DNA of 64,000 nt from Ziziphus jujuba (lineage: Eukaryota; Streptophyta; Magnoliopsida; Rosales; Rhamnaceae): the NCBI RefSeq assembly GCF_031755915.1, contig NC_083387.1, positions 13,413,001 to 13,477,000 on the forward strand, read 5' to 3'. Numbering within the stretch: the first letter of the stretch is position 1; each line of letters starts with the position of its first letter. The notes beneath the pieces are model-generated. The model worked only from the letters and a program-made list of their open reading frames with translations. It was not told the DNA's origin and did not search any database. Made by a program: the position numbers and the translations under genes. Below are positions 12,661-25,870 of the stretch, piece by piece.

Positions 12661-14248
12661 ATGGGAGGAGGCAATGGGCAGAAAGCCAAGATGGCCCGTG
12701 AGAAGCACATGGAGAAGGCTAAAGCTGCTAAGGGTATTTTCATTCTTTACCATTCTTATCTTTTTTTTCTTTTGATTTCCCTTTTCTCTTTGAATTTGAG
12801 CTTCAGATTTTTCTTAGATTTGTATTGGGTTTCTGTGGATTCTGAACTTGCTGATTGATCTGATTTGTGTAGGCAGTCAGCTTGAGTCTAACAAGAAGGC
12901 CATGAACATCCAGGTAGTCTGCTTGCTGGCTGTTGGTTTGACTGGTTTTTATGCGTTAGATGTTCAAATTTTGATTTTGCTTATTTGATCTGTCAGTTTA
13001 ACTTAATGAATGTTGTGGGTTTCTCATTATCATCCAAAATCATGGTCGATATGTTTTTGTTTTTAACTTTTTGACACCCAAATGGGCGATAGCAGAAACC
13101 CAACTTTATATTTTCCTATAATTTTTTTGTTTGGCTTGCTGGAAAGTTTTGGTTTTTAGATTTGATATGATATTTGCTTCTTGTAACTTCATCCTCATCC
13201 CGCTGAAGTCTGATCTGCCAATGAAACATTGATATTTTTAATTTATTGCCTAAAATTAAATTTATTGATTAGGAAACTGGACTTTGGATTAGATTTTATT
13301 ATTGGCACATGCGTTTCATTTGTTTTTAATGAGCAGTTAGTTGCTCCATAGAGTTTATGTAAGGATAGTCTATATTGTCTGTTAACGCCTAAATACTTTT
13401 GCAAAGTCTTTTTCAAATATGCTACTTGTGTATGATGCTGTTACAAAAATCACTACAGATCTTGAGGGTGCTGTAAAAGTTTGCTACATGATTACTTCGA
13501 CTGCCTTGTTTAGAACCTCCATTGATACTTGATAAGTTTTGAAAACTATGTTATGCCTGTCTCATCCTTGACTTGTGGATTTCAATGTCACTGCTTTGAT
13601 TGCAGCTCTTCACAATCAGAAATTTCAAATAGACTCGGTGTTAGGTTTGCATAGGCCTTTTGTGCACATAATTAAGATCTAGATTTCATCTTTTGTTTGA
13701 ACTTTGGACTAGTAGTGGTTCCTTGGTATTTTATGAGACACTTTATTGGAAGAGCATGACTCCGGTAAAGATTTTCTCCACTTGCAGTACTCAACTATGA
13801 AAACATCAACACGTGAGCTGGAATGAAGAGGTGTTTTCTATTTTGAATCTATAATTTTTTTTGTTATTTAGTTATCATTTGTGGTCTGCAGCTGTTGTTG
13901 CTCTATTCATTGCTTTTTCAAGCGTTGTAAGAAGCTATAGTTGCTTTATTTTGCTTTCTTTACTTTTTCTGATACTTGTAGGATAGTTTTAATGCATTAG
14001 TAATAATTTGATTGATCCCATTCCCAAAGGTAGTGACTTGGACTTGATTTGTTGTATTTTAACCGAATCCGGCGTTGTTTCTGGTTTCTTCAACAATGCA
14101 TCTGGTGGGTATTGGTTACTGAATGCAGTGCAAGGTGTGCATGCAGACATTCATGTGTACCACATCAGAGGTGAAATGTCGGGAACATGCTGAAGCAAAA
14201 CACCCTAAGGCCGATCTCTCTACGTGCTTCCCACATCTTAAAAAGTGA
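12661..14248 (+). CDS. Small 4F5-type / C2H2 zinc-finger protein (At2g23090 family)
   Basis: Three exons, 12661-12733, 12873-12913 and 14129-14248, give 77 residues. The N-terminal half (MGGGNGQKAKMAREKHMEK onward) is the lysine/alanine-rich 4F5-like basic region found in small eukaryotic proteins of unclear role, probably nucleic-acid associated. The C-terminal exon carries a single zinc finger with C39, C42, H58 and H63, and ends in FPHLKK. Length and exon pattern match the plant family of At2g23090 (from memory). Introns are phase 1 and phase 0. The start is fixed by the conserved MGGGN beginning. Biochemical function is not known to me. Confidence 0.92.
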
Positions 14249-17200
14249 TCCGTTGAACTGCAGAATTGCAGACTAGTAATGGCGGTAGAATGTAGCTTTA
14301 ATGTATCTTGCTACTCTCTTACGAACATCTTAGTTGATGCATATTTAGAGAACCATGTAAGCCAAAAAAAAGATGTTCAGTAAATATTGTGAATGTAATC
14401 AAGTGCTGTTTCTTAAGTTTAGTTTCTTTCTGTTACATTGCTAGGTATTGAACCCATTTGGAATGTGAATTTCAAAAAATCTTGCACAGCATGCTCTAAT
14501 TTGATCACATTCTTGTAGGAGTAATTAATTGAACATGTAAGATTTTATCAAAGCTGTTGTGGCTTGGATCTGATCTTTTCAAGTATTGGTAGGAAATCAT
14601 GTGCTCTGTACTGTGAAGGCATTTATTAGACATTAGGCAGGCCTTATCGTGTTAAATTTGAATAACAGTCTATCAGAGTGTTACCTGATAAGCAGGTAAA
14701 GAATTATGCTTCCCACCATGTCAAACGTGATACAGCCTTACTGAGTTGTTTATGTGAAAGTAAATTCCATGTTCTTATTTGTTTCTTGAAGTGCATATGT
14801 TCATAAGCCTAGAAGGAGAGATGGGTTTGCTATGGGGTGCTTTTATAAATGAAATGACATAAAAGATGTTGGATAAAAAGGTAGGATGCTAAATGTAACT
14901 TGGCAAGTAGATGTCAAAAGTCTGGAGACAAAATTTAAACTTCGATATTTTGCAGTAAGTCGTGACCATGAATGAAGTCTCCGACACTTATCCTGGAAGT
15001 AGTTTCAACTTTGAAGATCAATAATGCATAGGAAGTGGAAATCCGTTTTTTTTGTTACTCTTTGTCATAGTGTTTTATTGATTCATTTTCTTGTTGTTTC
15101 TCTGTTCACAAGCAAGCCCCTAAACTGCTATATGCTCATATGCCTACTTTCCTTATCAACTCCACTGGTCAGTCGTGGCTTGAGGAACCTTTCAGATTCT
15201 CACTCTGGGGATTCCTATAAATTGAATCAAGTGTGAAGACAGTAGAATATGCAGCAGCAAACTTCAATTTGGTGGTTACTTTTTCATTTTTCTTTTTCTT
15301 GGGAAGTATGTTAATGCGAGTAGGTATTAGTTTGTCTTTACTGCAATTTTCCACTTAGAAAAATTGACAAAATCGATGGGAATTTGAAATTTGCTCGGAA
15401 AATGAATTTTTTTTTCTTTTATATTTGGATGAATTAAAAAAATGAGAAATAAAATAAAAGATGAATCTTTTAAAACAATATGTCATTTTAAAATTTCGTA
15501 GAAATTTATTTTATGTATTTTGTTAGAAAACAATTTTATTCGTAAATTTTAAAACATAAATTAATTAATTATTTTTAAATCTTAAATATTTTAATAGAAA
15601 TTAAAATTTTAAAAAATAATTTATAAAAAATTGTTTTCTTTAGGAAATTAAATTCTGATTATAAAACTAATTAAAATTAATTTCTAAAAATTAATTTCTT
15701 TCCAAATTTTAACACTCCCTAGACGGGCGTTAAAGCACATTTTCTGTTGAGGGTGGATATTTAAATCTGTATTTAACCCTTTATTGGCAAAGCTAAATTA
15801 AACCTAAAGAGAAAACTAAATCAAATCGGTGGTTATCTTCAATTTAATAGATATCGTGGGCTACTATAAGCCCAAAATCGACTTTTTTCAATGCTATGGT
15901 ATGGATTATATTAAAATTATTTTTTTAATATTTTTTGAAAAAAAAATATTGATTTTATTATGTATATATATATATATATATAGTAAGATTGATATTTTTA
16001 TTTTAAAAAAAAAAATCAATTTTGATGTGGTCCGTATACAAACTATCCACATCATAAAATTTTTCTATATATATATATATATATATACATATTTATTATA
16101 TATTTGGTTTGTTGCCGAAGCCAAACAGGATCCCAAAAATCGAATTGAACTAGTTCCATTTGGTCCAACCAGTTTGGATTATGTGACAAAAATATAAAAA
16201 TAAAATAAAAAAGGGTCCAGATTTATGTATGATACCGTAGTAAAATGTAAGAAGGTTGTTATGAGCACAATCAAGCAATTTACATTGGCCCTTAAAAGAT
16301 CCACTAGCAGTTATTTCATAAAAAATAAAAATAAAAATAAACCATCCATTAACAGTAATAGGAGACATGATATGGCCAACAGTAACATAATTGCCGGGCG
16401 CCCAATACATAATTTCTATATAAAATATTCAACGGTCAAATATGGTGGGTTTATAAAAGTGAGAATTGAGAAATGAACTTGTCCAAGACTTTGAAGTTCA
16501 TTAGTGCTTGGACTTGGAGCTACTTGGTGGAGCAAGAATTGGTGCACGTATTTCATACGGTGAAACCAATTTTTTTTTTTTTTTCAGAATTGGTGCTCGT
16601 ATTTCACATGGAGAAATTTTTTTTTTTTTTTTTTTGTTTTTCTTTTCTGGCTAAATAAGATAATTCATCAACAGCAAAGCAAAAGAAAAACGAACACCCT
16701 AACCTTTTAAGACCGCATAATATTTATTTTTGCTTCTTTAAAATTGTTTCATAAAAAGTTAATCTTTATTGATTTTAATTAAAAATGCTTTTAAAAATTA
16801 TAAATATTTTTTAAAAATTATCCAAACACTTTTTAAAACATTAATTTTGAGCTTTAAACTCTTTTTGGCGTTCAAAAAACTATGTTTGGCTTTCCTAAAG
16901 CTTGACCAAATAAGGCCTAATTATTTCTTAGAAATCTGCTTTTTATCCACCTCTTCAGCAGATTCTACGCACATAGTATTAAGAAGCATACAATGTATAA
17001 GGCCTAATTTTATTTTATTTTTTTCAAGCAAAAAAAAAAAAAAGGAGACGTACCCATGAGTGATTTTTTTTTTTGGGGGGCATTTACTGTATAAATAACG
17101 AGACTTAGGCATGGAGTTTTTTTTTTTTTTTTTTCTTTTTTAATTGCAGTTTTTTTTTCTTTTCTAATTGCTTTCCGTATATTCCATATATTCGAATATA

Positions 17201-18060
17201 TGTTCTGTTAGTATAGATAATAAAACCAATAAACCTAACATATTTGTCTTCTTAATTTTGGAAGATATTTTATATTTGAGAAACTAGGATATTTATTTAT
17301 TATTAGTATGTTTAGAATCAATTGGTGAAGAAGATTATTAATCCTGACTGAAAGTCTAATTAATATTTATAGTTCATTGTCATAAATAATCTAAAAAAAA
17401 AAACTTGGGGAACTAGTTTTGGAGTAAAAATTTCATATGTTTCCTGAAGGGATTAATGTTGGTAGGAAAGAACATATTTCTAATTTTTAAATATATATAT
17501 ATATATATATTTTGGGTAAAAGTCCTAATGTTTTACTTAGGTTTGATACAACTCCTTTTTAATTTCAACAAAAGCATCATTTCTTCCATCTAAAATATAT
17601 TCAATCAATCAACTATTAAAAAAAAAATCAATTAAATCCAAATTGACCCATTATCTTTTTAAGTCAATTCGATTCAACAAATGGGTTTAGTCCAATTTTA
17701 CCAGGTCTCACAACGATGATCATATTTAATTGTTCCTATAACAATTATTCCACATTGAAACCAATACAATCTTTATTTAATTACCAGAGAAAAAAGTCCC
17801 AAGGCATTTTTGTCATTTTGTTTTTCAATTTTGGGTGAATGTCTTTCTGTTTGGTAATAAGAGAAGAGAAAAGTCCAAAGCATAGTTGAATTAATAGGAT
17901 AAATCCACAGCAGAAAACATGAATCATCCATAATATTCTAGAAGAATGCAACATTTTTTTATTTTTTTTCTAATGTTTCACATGGGACACTAAAATTTTT
18001 GGGATTCTAATGCTTCACACTTTTTAAACACCGTACACAATTAGGAAGAAAGAAAAAGAA
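14249..18060. other. 3' UTR and gene-free spacer
   Basis: The first 150 bases or so are the 3' UTR of the zinc-finger gene. About 14400-15350 has near-genic base composition but no consistent reading frame or splice pattern. From 15360 onward the DNA is very AT-rich, with (TA)n runs near 15961-15981, 16067-16086 and 17491-17509. No gene is supported. Confidence 0.45.
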
Positions 18061-18139
18061 AACACTGTACAAAAACATGGAGTTCTCAGTGACTTGTTCC
18101 AATCAATGTATAGCAAAACCAAAGCCTCTCTACATCTGC

Positions 18140-18832
18140 ACACAGCATCTGAGTCCAAAAGCTGGATATGGGTCCCGATGCCATTCCCAGTCTAACACGG
18201 CTGGACATGGTTGGTTCTCAAAACTGACAAACTTGCACTGTACTAAAATTTGTTATCAATTATATAACTTTTAATTACAAACTATATATATATATATATA
18301 TATAACCAATTTCTTATCAGACCCGTTTGATAATAATATTAGTAAGGTCTCTGATCTTCTACCATTAAATTTGATGGAGTTTGTTAATAATTGGGCTAAG
18401 GCTCTTTTCTAAAATTAATTAAACGAGCACCAAGAATAAATAAAAAACAAAAAAAAATGTAAAATGTTAGATTTTATATATTTTTAATATAATATTATCA
18501 AATTTATCTTATAGAAGACTAACACTGACTATATATATACTATATTTATATGTATCAATATAGTATATTCTCATTTATTACTCGTTAGATTGCATGAAAA
18601 ATAAAAAAAGTACTAATGATTTTCTTGCTTATGTAGGATTTGCAAGTAAAATTCTATATTTTTACTTTACTCATTGAAACCAGAAGATTAAGAGATTCTG
18701 CCATTGTCCATGAGACGACGAGCTTAGTGAATGAACAGCATCTGAATCCAAAGCCTGAAGAAGGGTCCCATTTTGCAGAGTGGCATGGCAGGGCATGATT
18801 GGTTCACAAGCTGACAGAGTTGCAAACTACTT
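18140..18832 (+). repeat. Pair of diverged direct repeats upstream of the LRR gene
   Basis: A segment of about 100 bp at 18140-18243 resembles 18733-18832. Shared landmarks in order are 'cagcatctga.tccaaa', 'gggtccc', 'ggacatgg/ggcatga', 'ttggttc' and 'ctgaca.a..ttgca'. The two are about 590 bp apart. The second copy is about 450 bp upstream of the LRR start codon, so it may lie in the promoter. Confidence 0.6.
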
Positions 18833-19288
18833 CGACACTGTGCCAAAGTCTCCCACTGAAGCCCACCGGCAATGACCAAGTCCCTAGATTCCAAACCTTC
18901 AAACACGCCCCAAAAAAAAAGAGTGGGGACCACAACACAACTCCCACAATGAGTCTTCCACGCGGCTAGACTAAGCTGGGCTCAGTCGCACCGATTCATG
19001 CCCAATGCGTGAGTTTCCCACTCCTTTCCAATTGGTCTATATGTCTGTATCAGTGTCTCAATATTATTATAATACTATTCCCATTCCTCTCTAATATCAT
19101 ATTTGACTTGACTTCTGACTTTTTGCTCATCCTTCATCTCCACCTTTCTCTTACTTTTCTTTTCATTTCTTTTTTTTCCTTTTTTTTCATTTGCATTTCT
19201 ATTGCTTTTTCTGATTTCTTTGTTTTTGCTTCTTTTTAAGCTTTTTGGTGCACAATTTCTTTTCTTTGTTCTTCTCTCTAAAAGTCTA

Positions 19289-19655
19289 ATGGCTCCTCTA
19301 CTTGCCCTTTCCTTCTTTTTCTCTTTCCTGTTTCTCCTTTCTCCTGCCATCTCAACCAACTCAGAAGGTACTTTTCTGTTTATACACATCTCTCTGCTTT
19401 CTTTTCTTTCTTTTTTTTTTTTCTTTTTTTTGTTTTTTGTTTTGTTTTGTTTTGTTTTTTTTTTTGAATTTCTTTAAGGCTTTCAAAGTTTCTATCTTTT
19501 TTTTTTTTTTTTTTTTTTTTTGGGGGGGGGGGGGATACGTTGGTTGGTTGGAAACTTAAGTGGGATGAAAGAAATGGAAAATCTTTTTGGTTTTATGCTT
19601 TTATGTTTTTGTGGGGTGTTTCTGTAACGCATGTGTGTGATGTTTTTGGCTTTGG

Positions 19656-19692
<37 letters not shown>

Positions 19693-21709
19693 TTGGTTGG
19701 GCTAAGAAAATGAAAGTTTTTGGTTTTGATTATGTATGCTTTGTTCTTGGTTTTTTTTGGATTTCATGCTTTTAATTTTGGGGTTTTGTGTTTTCTAAAA
19801 TTTGTTTATTGTCTTCTGGGTTTTTTTTCATTCAGGAAATGCTTTGCATGCTTTGAGAAGCAGGTTCTCTGACCCCACTAATGTTCTGCAGAGCTGGGAC
19901 CCAACTCTGGTCAATCCCTGCACCTGGTTCCACGTTACCTGCGACTCCAATAGCCATGTGATCCGTTTGTAAGATTTTTTTTTTATCTTTTTTTTTTTTT
20001 TTTTTTTTTTGGTGTTGAATTTATCTTCCTACCGTTTACGCTTTTTCTGGGATTCTTCATGTTCATAATTCATTTTCTTTTCTTGAATTTTCAGGGATTT
20101 GGGAAATTCTAATATTTCTGGTACTTTGGGGCCTGAACTTGGCGAGCTCAAGAACCTTCAGTACTTGTATTTCTCTGATCCATCTTAAAAAGCATCTAGT
20201 TTCTTTCTACCCATATTTTATGTTATTTTTCAAATTTTAGAAATTTAGGCTCATTTAAGTAATTCCGATTGTCAAGTGCAAACCCATTTATGTGCTGGTT
20301 CTTCTTTAGAAAAAAATAATAATTATAAAATTTAATTCAATAATGTTTTATAAACAGCAAATTGATCTAATTTTTGTGAGTAACTGAGTGTGAGAATGTT
20401 CGAATTTAATTGCAGGGAGCTTTATAGAAATGAAATAAGTGGAAAAATCCCCAAGGAGTTGGGAAAGTTGAAAAATCTTATCAGCATGGATTTGTATGAC
20501 AACAAATTTGAAGGAGAGATCCCAAAATCTCTTAACAAATTGAAGTCACTCAGATTTCTGTAAGCAACTTCTGTTTGATTTTTGCAACAAATAGAATTAT
20601 ATTTGCCAATTATGCATATTTGCTAAAAATTTAATTTTGGATATTGTTGAATTTATTATAGACGTCTGAACAACAACAAGCTAACAGGATCAATTCCTAG
20701 GGGACTCACCAAGCTCTCTAACCTGAAAGTCTTGTAAGTTCTGATTTGGAAAAAATTAAAAATACAAATTTTTTTTTTTTTTTTCTGAAACCATTTTCTT
20801 TTTTATTGTATTACTTAGCAAAAACTCTGTGAAATTTGATTGTTGCAGTGATGTTTCAAATAATGATCTATGTGGAACAATCCCTGTTGAAGGCCCTTTT
20901 GCAACATTCCCAATGGAAAGGTACCATTTCTACACTTGCCTTTCATAAACCATCTGAATTTGTGGCATGGTATAATTCAGATAAATAAATGAAGTTAATG
21001 GTTTCCTAGTTAGTTGTTATTTGTGTTTCTTAAACAACCTGCTAACCATTCGTTATGGAACATTTAAGTTTATGGATCTCATCCGAGAAACCAAGATTGC
21101 TTACCATGGCTGTTCTGAAACATAACCAGCATAAAACCGGAAGGTGGTTTGCTGCCTTCAGACCTGGCATGTCTGTTTTCTGTATTTGATAGTTTCCCAT
21201 TTCAACTTCTTCAAAGCTGCATATGTAGTCTAAAGGATATCTGCAATTTCTTTGTCACCAAACTTTAGGTGTCATTACTCATCATCTAATGCATTGTAGT
21301 TAGAGAAAGCAGTGCTTTAACTTTTGAATTTTACTGTTGAGCTGACATCACTCAAGCACCGTCTTATGGCAATGCCAAACTGGTCTGTATGGAAGTTCAC
21401 TTTTTAAGTGTCGAGTTCCTAGTAGAGGTACCACTTAAAATGTGTTACAAGGATATTACAATTTGAAATCCAAGGGTAAAATTGCACTCTTACTTGGACA
21501 TATACTCCTAAAAGTAAAAGAACTCATTCAAAAGAACCATTGAGAAAGAATTTTGAAATGAGCCTTTTGAGTCTAAATCTCTTATCGTCATAGTTTATTG
21601 CGTTTGATCGTTTAAGCTCATATTGTCCTTTTTCTGTTGCAGCTTTGAAAACAACAGATTCAGTGGACCGGAGCTGCAAGGATTGGTACCATACGACTTT
21701 GGATGCTGA
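19289..21709 (+). CDS. Secreted leucine-rich repeat protein (SERK-ectodomain-like, LRR1/At5g21090 type)
   Basis: Seven exons give 212 residues: 19289-19367, 19836-19968, 20095-20166, 20416-20559, 20662-20733, 20849-20920 and 21643-21709. A hydrophobic signal peptide (about 1-23) is followed by an N-terminal LRR cap with the [16 protein letters not shown] signature shared with SERK receptors. Four to five plant-type LxxLxLxxNxxxGxIP repeats come next, then a SFENN...GPEL tail. There is no membrane segment or kinase domain, so it should be apoplastic or a co-receptor-like partner; that role is inferred from the family. Exons 3, 5 and 6 are each 72 nt and exon 4 is 144 nt, so one 24-residue repeat equals one exon module. 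The start is the first ATG before the signal peptide. Confidence 0.92.
19498..19534 (+). repeat. Poly(T)-poly(G) homopolymer junction in LRR intron 1
   Basis: A run of about 24 T is followed directly by about 12 G. It is intronic and has no coding effect. Lengths at such junctions are prone to sequencing error. Confidence 0.75.
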
Positions 21710-21857
21710 AGAAATATAGAGTTTGTCCGATATACTTAAGTGCTGTTTAGTAGTTACATTATCTGATCAAATAGAGATGTGTACGCCATGGTTATGTTAT
21801 GTATCCAAATGATGACACACTCAGTTTAGTGTGTGGATAGACACATTATATATATAT

Positions 21858-21894
<37 letters not shown>

Positions 21895-22818
21895 TAAGAA
21901 AAGAAGTAAACGAAAATAAGATGATTCCTTGTTTGGAACCTTTCAACTCTATTAGATTTTGATTTGCAGAGGAACTTCTTGTTGGTAAATGAACCCTCGA
22001 CAAGCATGGAAAGGTCTAATGGCAAAACTACGTCGTCAAATAATTACATGCTTAATCCTAGGTTGATTAATGGTTATTGGGCGTTAAAACAAATCTTTGT
22101 TTCAAGTTTGAACTAGGAAACCATTTGCCACGGATTCTGAAACGAGGGTTTGAGTCATTATGTTGCTGCAATCAATAAATTTTCTATAACAGAATGTGCG
22201 GTTGGCTTTCCAATTTCCAGAAATTGCTAATGCATCCTTAGCAGTGAGAGAGAAGGCAATTGCCACTATATTGAGCCATCATAGCCCTTATAACAAAAAA
22301 AGAACTTGATGAGCATTAAACACCTATATATATATATATATATATATATTTGTGTATGACTATTTTTGGCTTTCGAATCCTACATTAATTTCTCAGCATC
22401 AATGCAGCAAGTTTTAGATGTATTTTCATTTTTGTCAATACATGCTGTAAATAGGAGGTCCCTGTAAAAGGCATACCTGCTACAGGGCAATCTACGACAC
22501 TGCGTGATATTTTAATGGAATTCACAAAATTATATAAATATTTAAATTAGTTTTGTCGTTTCTTAAATTAAGAAGAACAAGAACCATTGGATTATGTTTA
22601 TATCTTTCATCTTATATTGAAATTATAGACCAAAAACAAAAAATCGGTATCATGACCTAATAGGAATGCAGATGGTAGAAGGTTATTCGATTTTTTTGGA
22701 AGGCCAATATGATTAATTTTAACAAATACACATGAAAGAATTATTTCATTAAAAAGAGTTTATTAAAAAAAAAAAATCATCAAAATGAAATAGGGAGAGT
22801 TCTAGTTTTGGTTTTAGG
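21710..22818. other. LRR gene 3' UTR and spacer with (TA)n runs
   Basis: The 3' UTR of the LRR gene covers roughly the first 200-300 bases. (TA)n microsatellites lie near 21846-21889 and 22324-22350. No gene is visible. Confidence 0.5.
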
Positions 22819-23641
22819 TAGTGGTAGATAAAACTCAAACAAACTCATTCAAACCAACCAATCCAATTCATTTTGAAATGATTTAGGTTGGTTTTTATTC
22901 ATATAAATTAGGTTATATTGGATTACAAATATTAAAAAATATTAGAAAACTGTTAGTTTGGATTTGATGGGATTTTGGATTGGGATATAAAAACTAACAT
23001 ATCCCAACCCAAACTGAATGCAATATAATCAAATAATTATATATGTATATTTATATAAAATTTTAATTCTTTTATGTATAATTTTATTAATTTAATATTA
23101 TTAGTAGTTTGCATCCCTCTTTTAGATTATATTTGATTTTTTATTTTTTAATATACAAAAGTTTAACTGGAAAATTGTTTTGTTTTTAAAATATGTTGCT
23201 TAAAGATATAACTATAGATAAGAAAAGTTTATTTAAAATTAAAAAATTAAAAAATTAAAAAATTAAAAAAAAATTAAAAAAAAAAAAAAAAACTCAATTG
23301 TAGTGAATGGAATCTCTGATTTTTAGATCAACAAAACTAATGATTGATTATCTATTTTCTTGTCATGAGCTTTTATTAACAAACTAATGAACGTTGATGT
23401 GATAATTTATTTATTTTTTTATATGGAATTTTCTTAAAAAGTCAATGATTATTTGTGTTGACGTGTATATTTTTCATAAATCGACTATTCGATCATATTT
23501 CATTTGAATTGTTTCAGTTTTAGAGCTAACTATAATTTGGGTTAGATTGGGTTAGATTGTTACATTAAAGAAACCAAACAATTTTGCTTGAATTAGATTT
23601 TAATCAAGAACTCAAACAATTCAACCCATACCCACCTCTTA
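22819..23641. mobile_element. Possible decayed non-autonomous hAT-like element
   Basis: The left end (TAGTGGTAGATAAAACTCAA) and the reverse complement of the right end (TAAGAGGTGGGTATGGGTTG) share an imperfect A(G)NGGTRGRTA start. Subterminal stretches are rich in 'ttgggtt/aacccaa' words, as in many plant hAT-derived elements. No transposase and no clean 8-bp target duplication were seen. The borders are approximate. Confidence 0.3.
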
Positions 23642-24340
23642 CATGTCTTTTCAAAAAAAAAAAAAAAAAGTTTTCATTGTTTCATTCGTTTCAAAATAAT
23701 AAAAATAAAAATAAAAGCAATAGTTTTATCTAATTGAATCAAGCTAACACTAATGGTCATAACTCATTGCCATTTGGGATGATGTTTTTTTTTATCCAAA
23801 CAAATTAGTCAAACCACTTAAAAATATATATCTTATAATCTTATATTGCTTGAAATGATTATTTTTAATCACAAATAAACATTTAGTAATATTTAAATGG
23901 TTAATTGTATTTTAGTATCTTTAATTTGTAAGATGTTATGATTTCGGTTTTCAACTTTCAAAAACAGCAATTTAAACTTTTAAAATTTAAATTTATTGCA
24001 AATTTCTTCAATCCCCAATTTTGACCAAATAAATTAACAATAATTTTTATTTTAATTCTCATTGATCAACATCATAATTTCTTTTCTCACAAACATTGCA
24101 ACAAGTTTTTGAACTAAATTGTTTCCAATTTGATTGACTAAAATTGAATATTGGATCAATTTGTAATAAATTTACAAAATTAAAGGCCTAATTCACTACT
24201 TTAAAGTTTAGAGCTTAAATTGCAAAACCTACAAGTCAATTATACTAAAGTATAATTATCTTTAGTGTAAATAAGTTTTTTCCCAAAACATATATATTGT
24301 AAGTAAGTTATTATTGTAAATACGAGTTAATTTTATCTAT
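23642..24340. other. AT-rich spacer
   Basis: Simple AT-rich sequence. I saw no gene, repeat boundary or structured element. Confidence 0.4.
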
Positions 24341-25870
24341 TTCCTATCAAGATTCAAAAAATCGATATCGACGGAGATATCGCGAGTTCAAAATACAAAA
24401 ATATTCATGAAAATATCGAAAAATATCGAATTTTGTTAAAAAAATAATAAAAAATTATGCAAATTTATTTTAAAAAATAAAAATTTTTATTGAAATTTTA
24501 GAATTAGCTTATTTAATCTATCGATTATCAAATTGATTATAAAATTTACTAAAATATTGAACGAATGTTATATTTTTCTTAGTCAATTGACTTATAATAA
24601 GCATTAGTGATTATAGATAAATTATTATTAATAAAATATATCAAAATACATATTTGATAAAATATATTTATTAACTAAAATATATAAAAAGATTATTACA
24701 ATTACATTGTATTTTATAATGTCATTTCAATATCATATAGAATTTTTTGAAAATCATCAGTCTCTTCTTTATTTTGATTTTGAAACTTGAAATGTGAGAA
24801 ATAGTTATGAAAAGATGTATCTCCCTGATAATTTTGTATACAATTATCAATATGCCAAGCATATGAATCTTGTAGTATTGGTTAACTCTATGCATAACTA
24901 CTATCTCTGATGGTTGAACTTGAAATGGTATTTATGAGTTGCTACTTGATGATATTGCATAAATATCCATTGAATAAGGGTTATGAAAATGACTTCCAAC
25001 CCTTATTGATTCAAAATTCATAAAAATTGAATTCTTTTCTTGTTGTGACATTTCTATAATTCTATTATAGATTTTTCTTTACATATATAGTCTCTTTTAA
25101 CAGCATTGATCATTTGACCTGTATCTCTACTTACATGATTTTCATCTTGTATTGCATACATGACCCACGATTGTTACAAAGTAATTATTATATAGTTACA
25201 TATTTGTATTATTACATCAGTTGATATTCACATATTACAATATTTAAATTTAACAGGAGACATCTCTTTTCTAGAAGCAATTATTGTTGGTCTTGCCAAA
25301 AAAATAAAAACTTATGAATTGTTAAGAATATTTTTTATTTTTCAAACAAACATTATATTTCACATGTATATGTTTCATCATCTATTTATGTATATTCGTG
25401 AAAAAGATATTCTTGGTAATAAGATTTGTGAAGTTAAAAAATATACTTCACAATTTTTGTATTTTTGCTTTATCAATATTCAGTAAATAGAATTTATTAA
25501 TGTTATTTAATTCAATTCATTCTATTTTGTTTATATTATTAAATGTTTAAAAGACAATTAAAGGGTAAAAACAATATCAATGAAGTTAATTTGATAAAAA
25601 AAATTATTAAATATCAATGAATTTTTTTAAAATTTAAAAAATTCCATGGATATTTTTAACATTTCGGTAGAAATTTCATAGAAATTTTAAAAATTTCCAT
25701 GGAAATTATAGATATTTTAACCAAACTGTTAAAGATTTGATATAGATATTTTAACGAAAATTTCCATGAAAATTATAAAAAATTTTAGACATTTTAATGG
25801 ATATTATGAAAATTTATCTGTTCTTATTTTAAACTTAAATTTTCTTTTCATTCCACTAAAAAAAGGATAT
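24341..25870 (-). mobile_element. Decayed transposon remnant with ATATCG-rich ends
   Basis: The left edge repeats 'atatcg' words and the right edge repeats 'aatttccatggaaat'-like words. Between them, the minus strand (about 24755-25085) gives broken coding-like stretches in two frames, including MSQQEKNS near the start and FKFQNQNKEE later. This resembles the C-terminal tail of a plant hAT/BED-type transposase, but the match is from memory and weak. The reading frames are destroyed. Confidence 0.33.

Noticed and set aside
12448..12858. 136-residue frame through the GT repeat
   Set aside because: It is a microsatellite and intron artefact overlapping the zinc-finger exon 1, not a gene.
19009..19559. 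Several overlapping phenylalanine/lysine-rich frames
   Set aside because: They are translations of poly-pyrimidine promoter and intron DNA around the LRR first exon.
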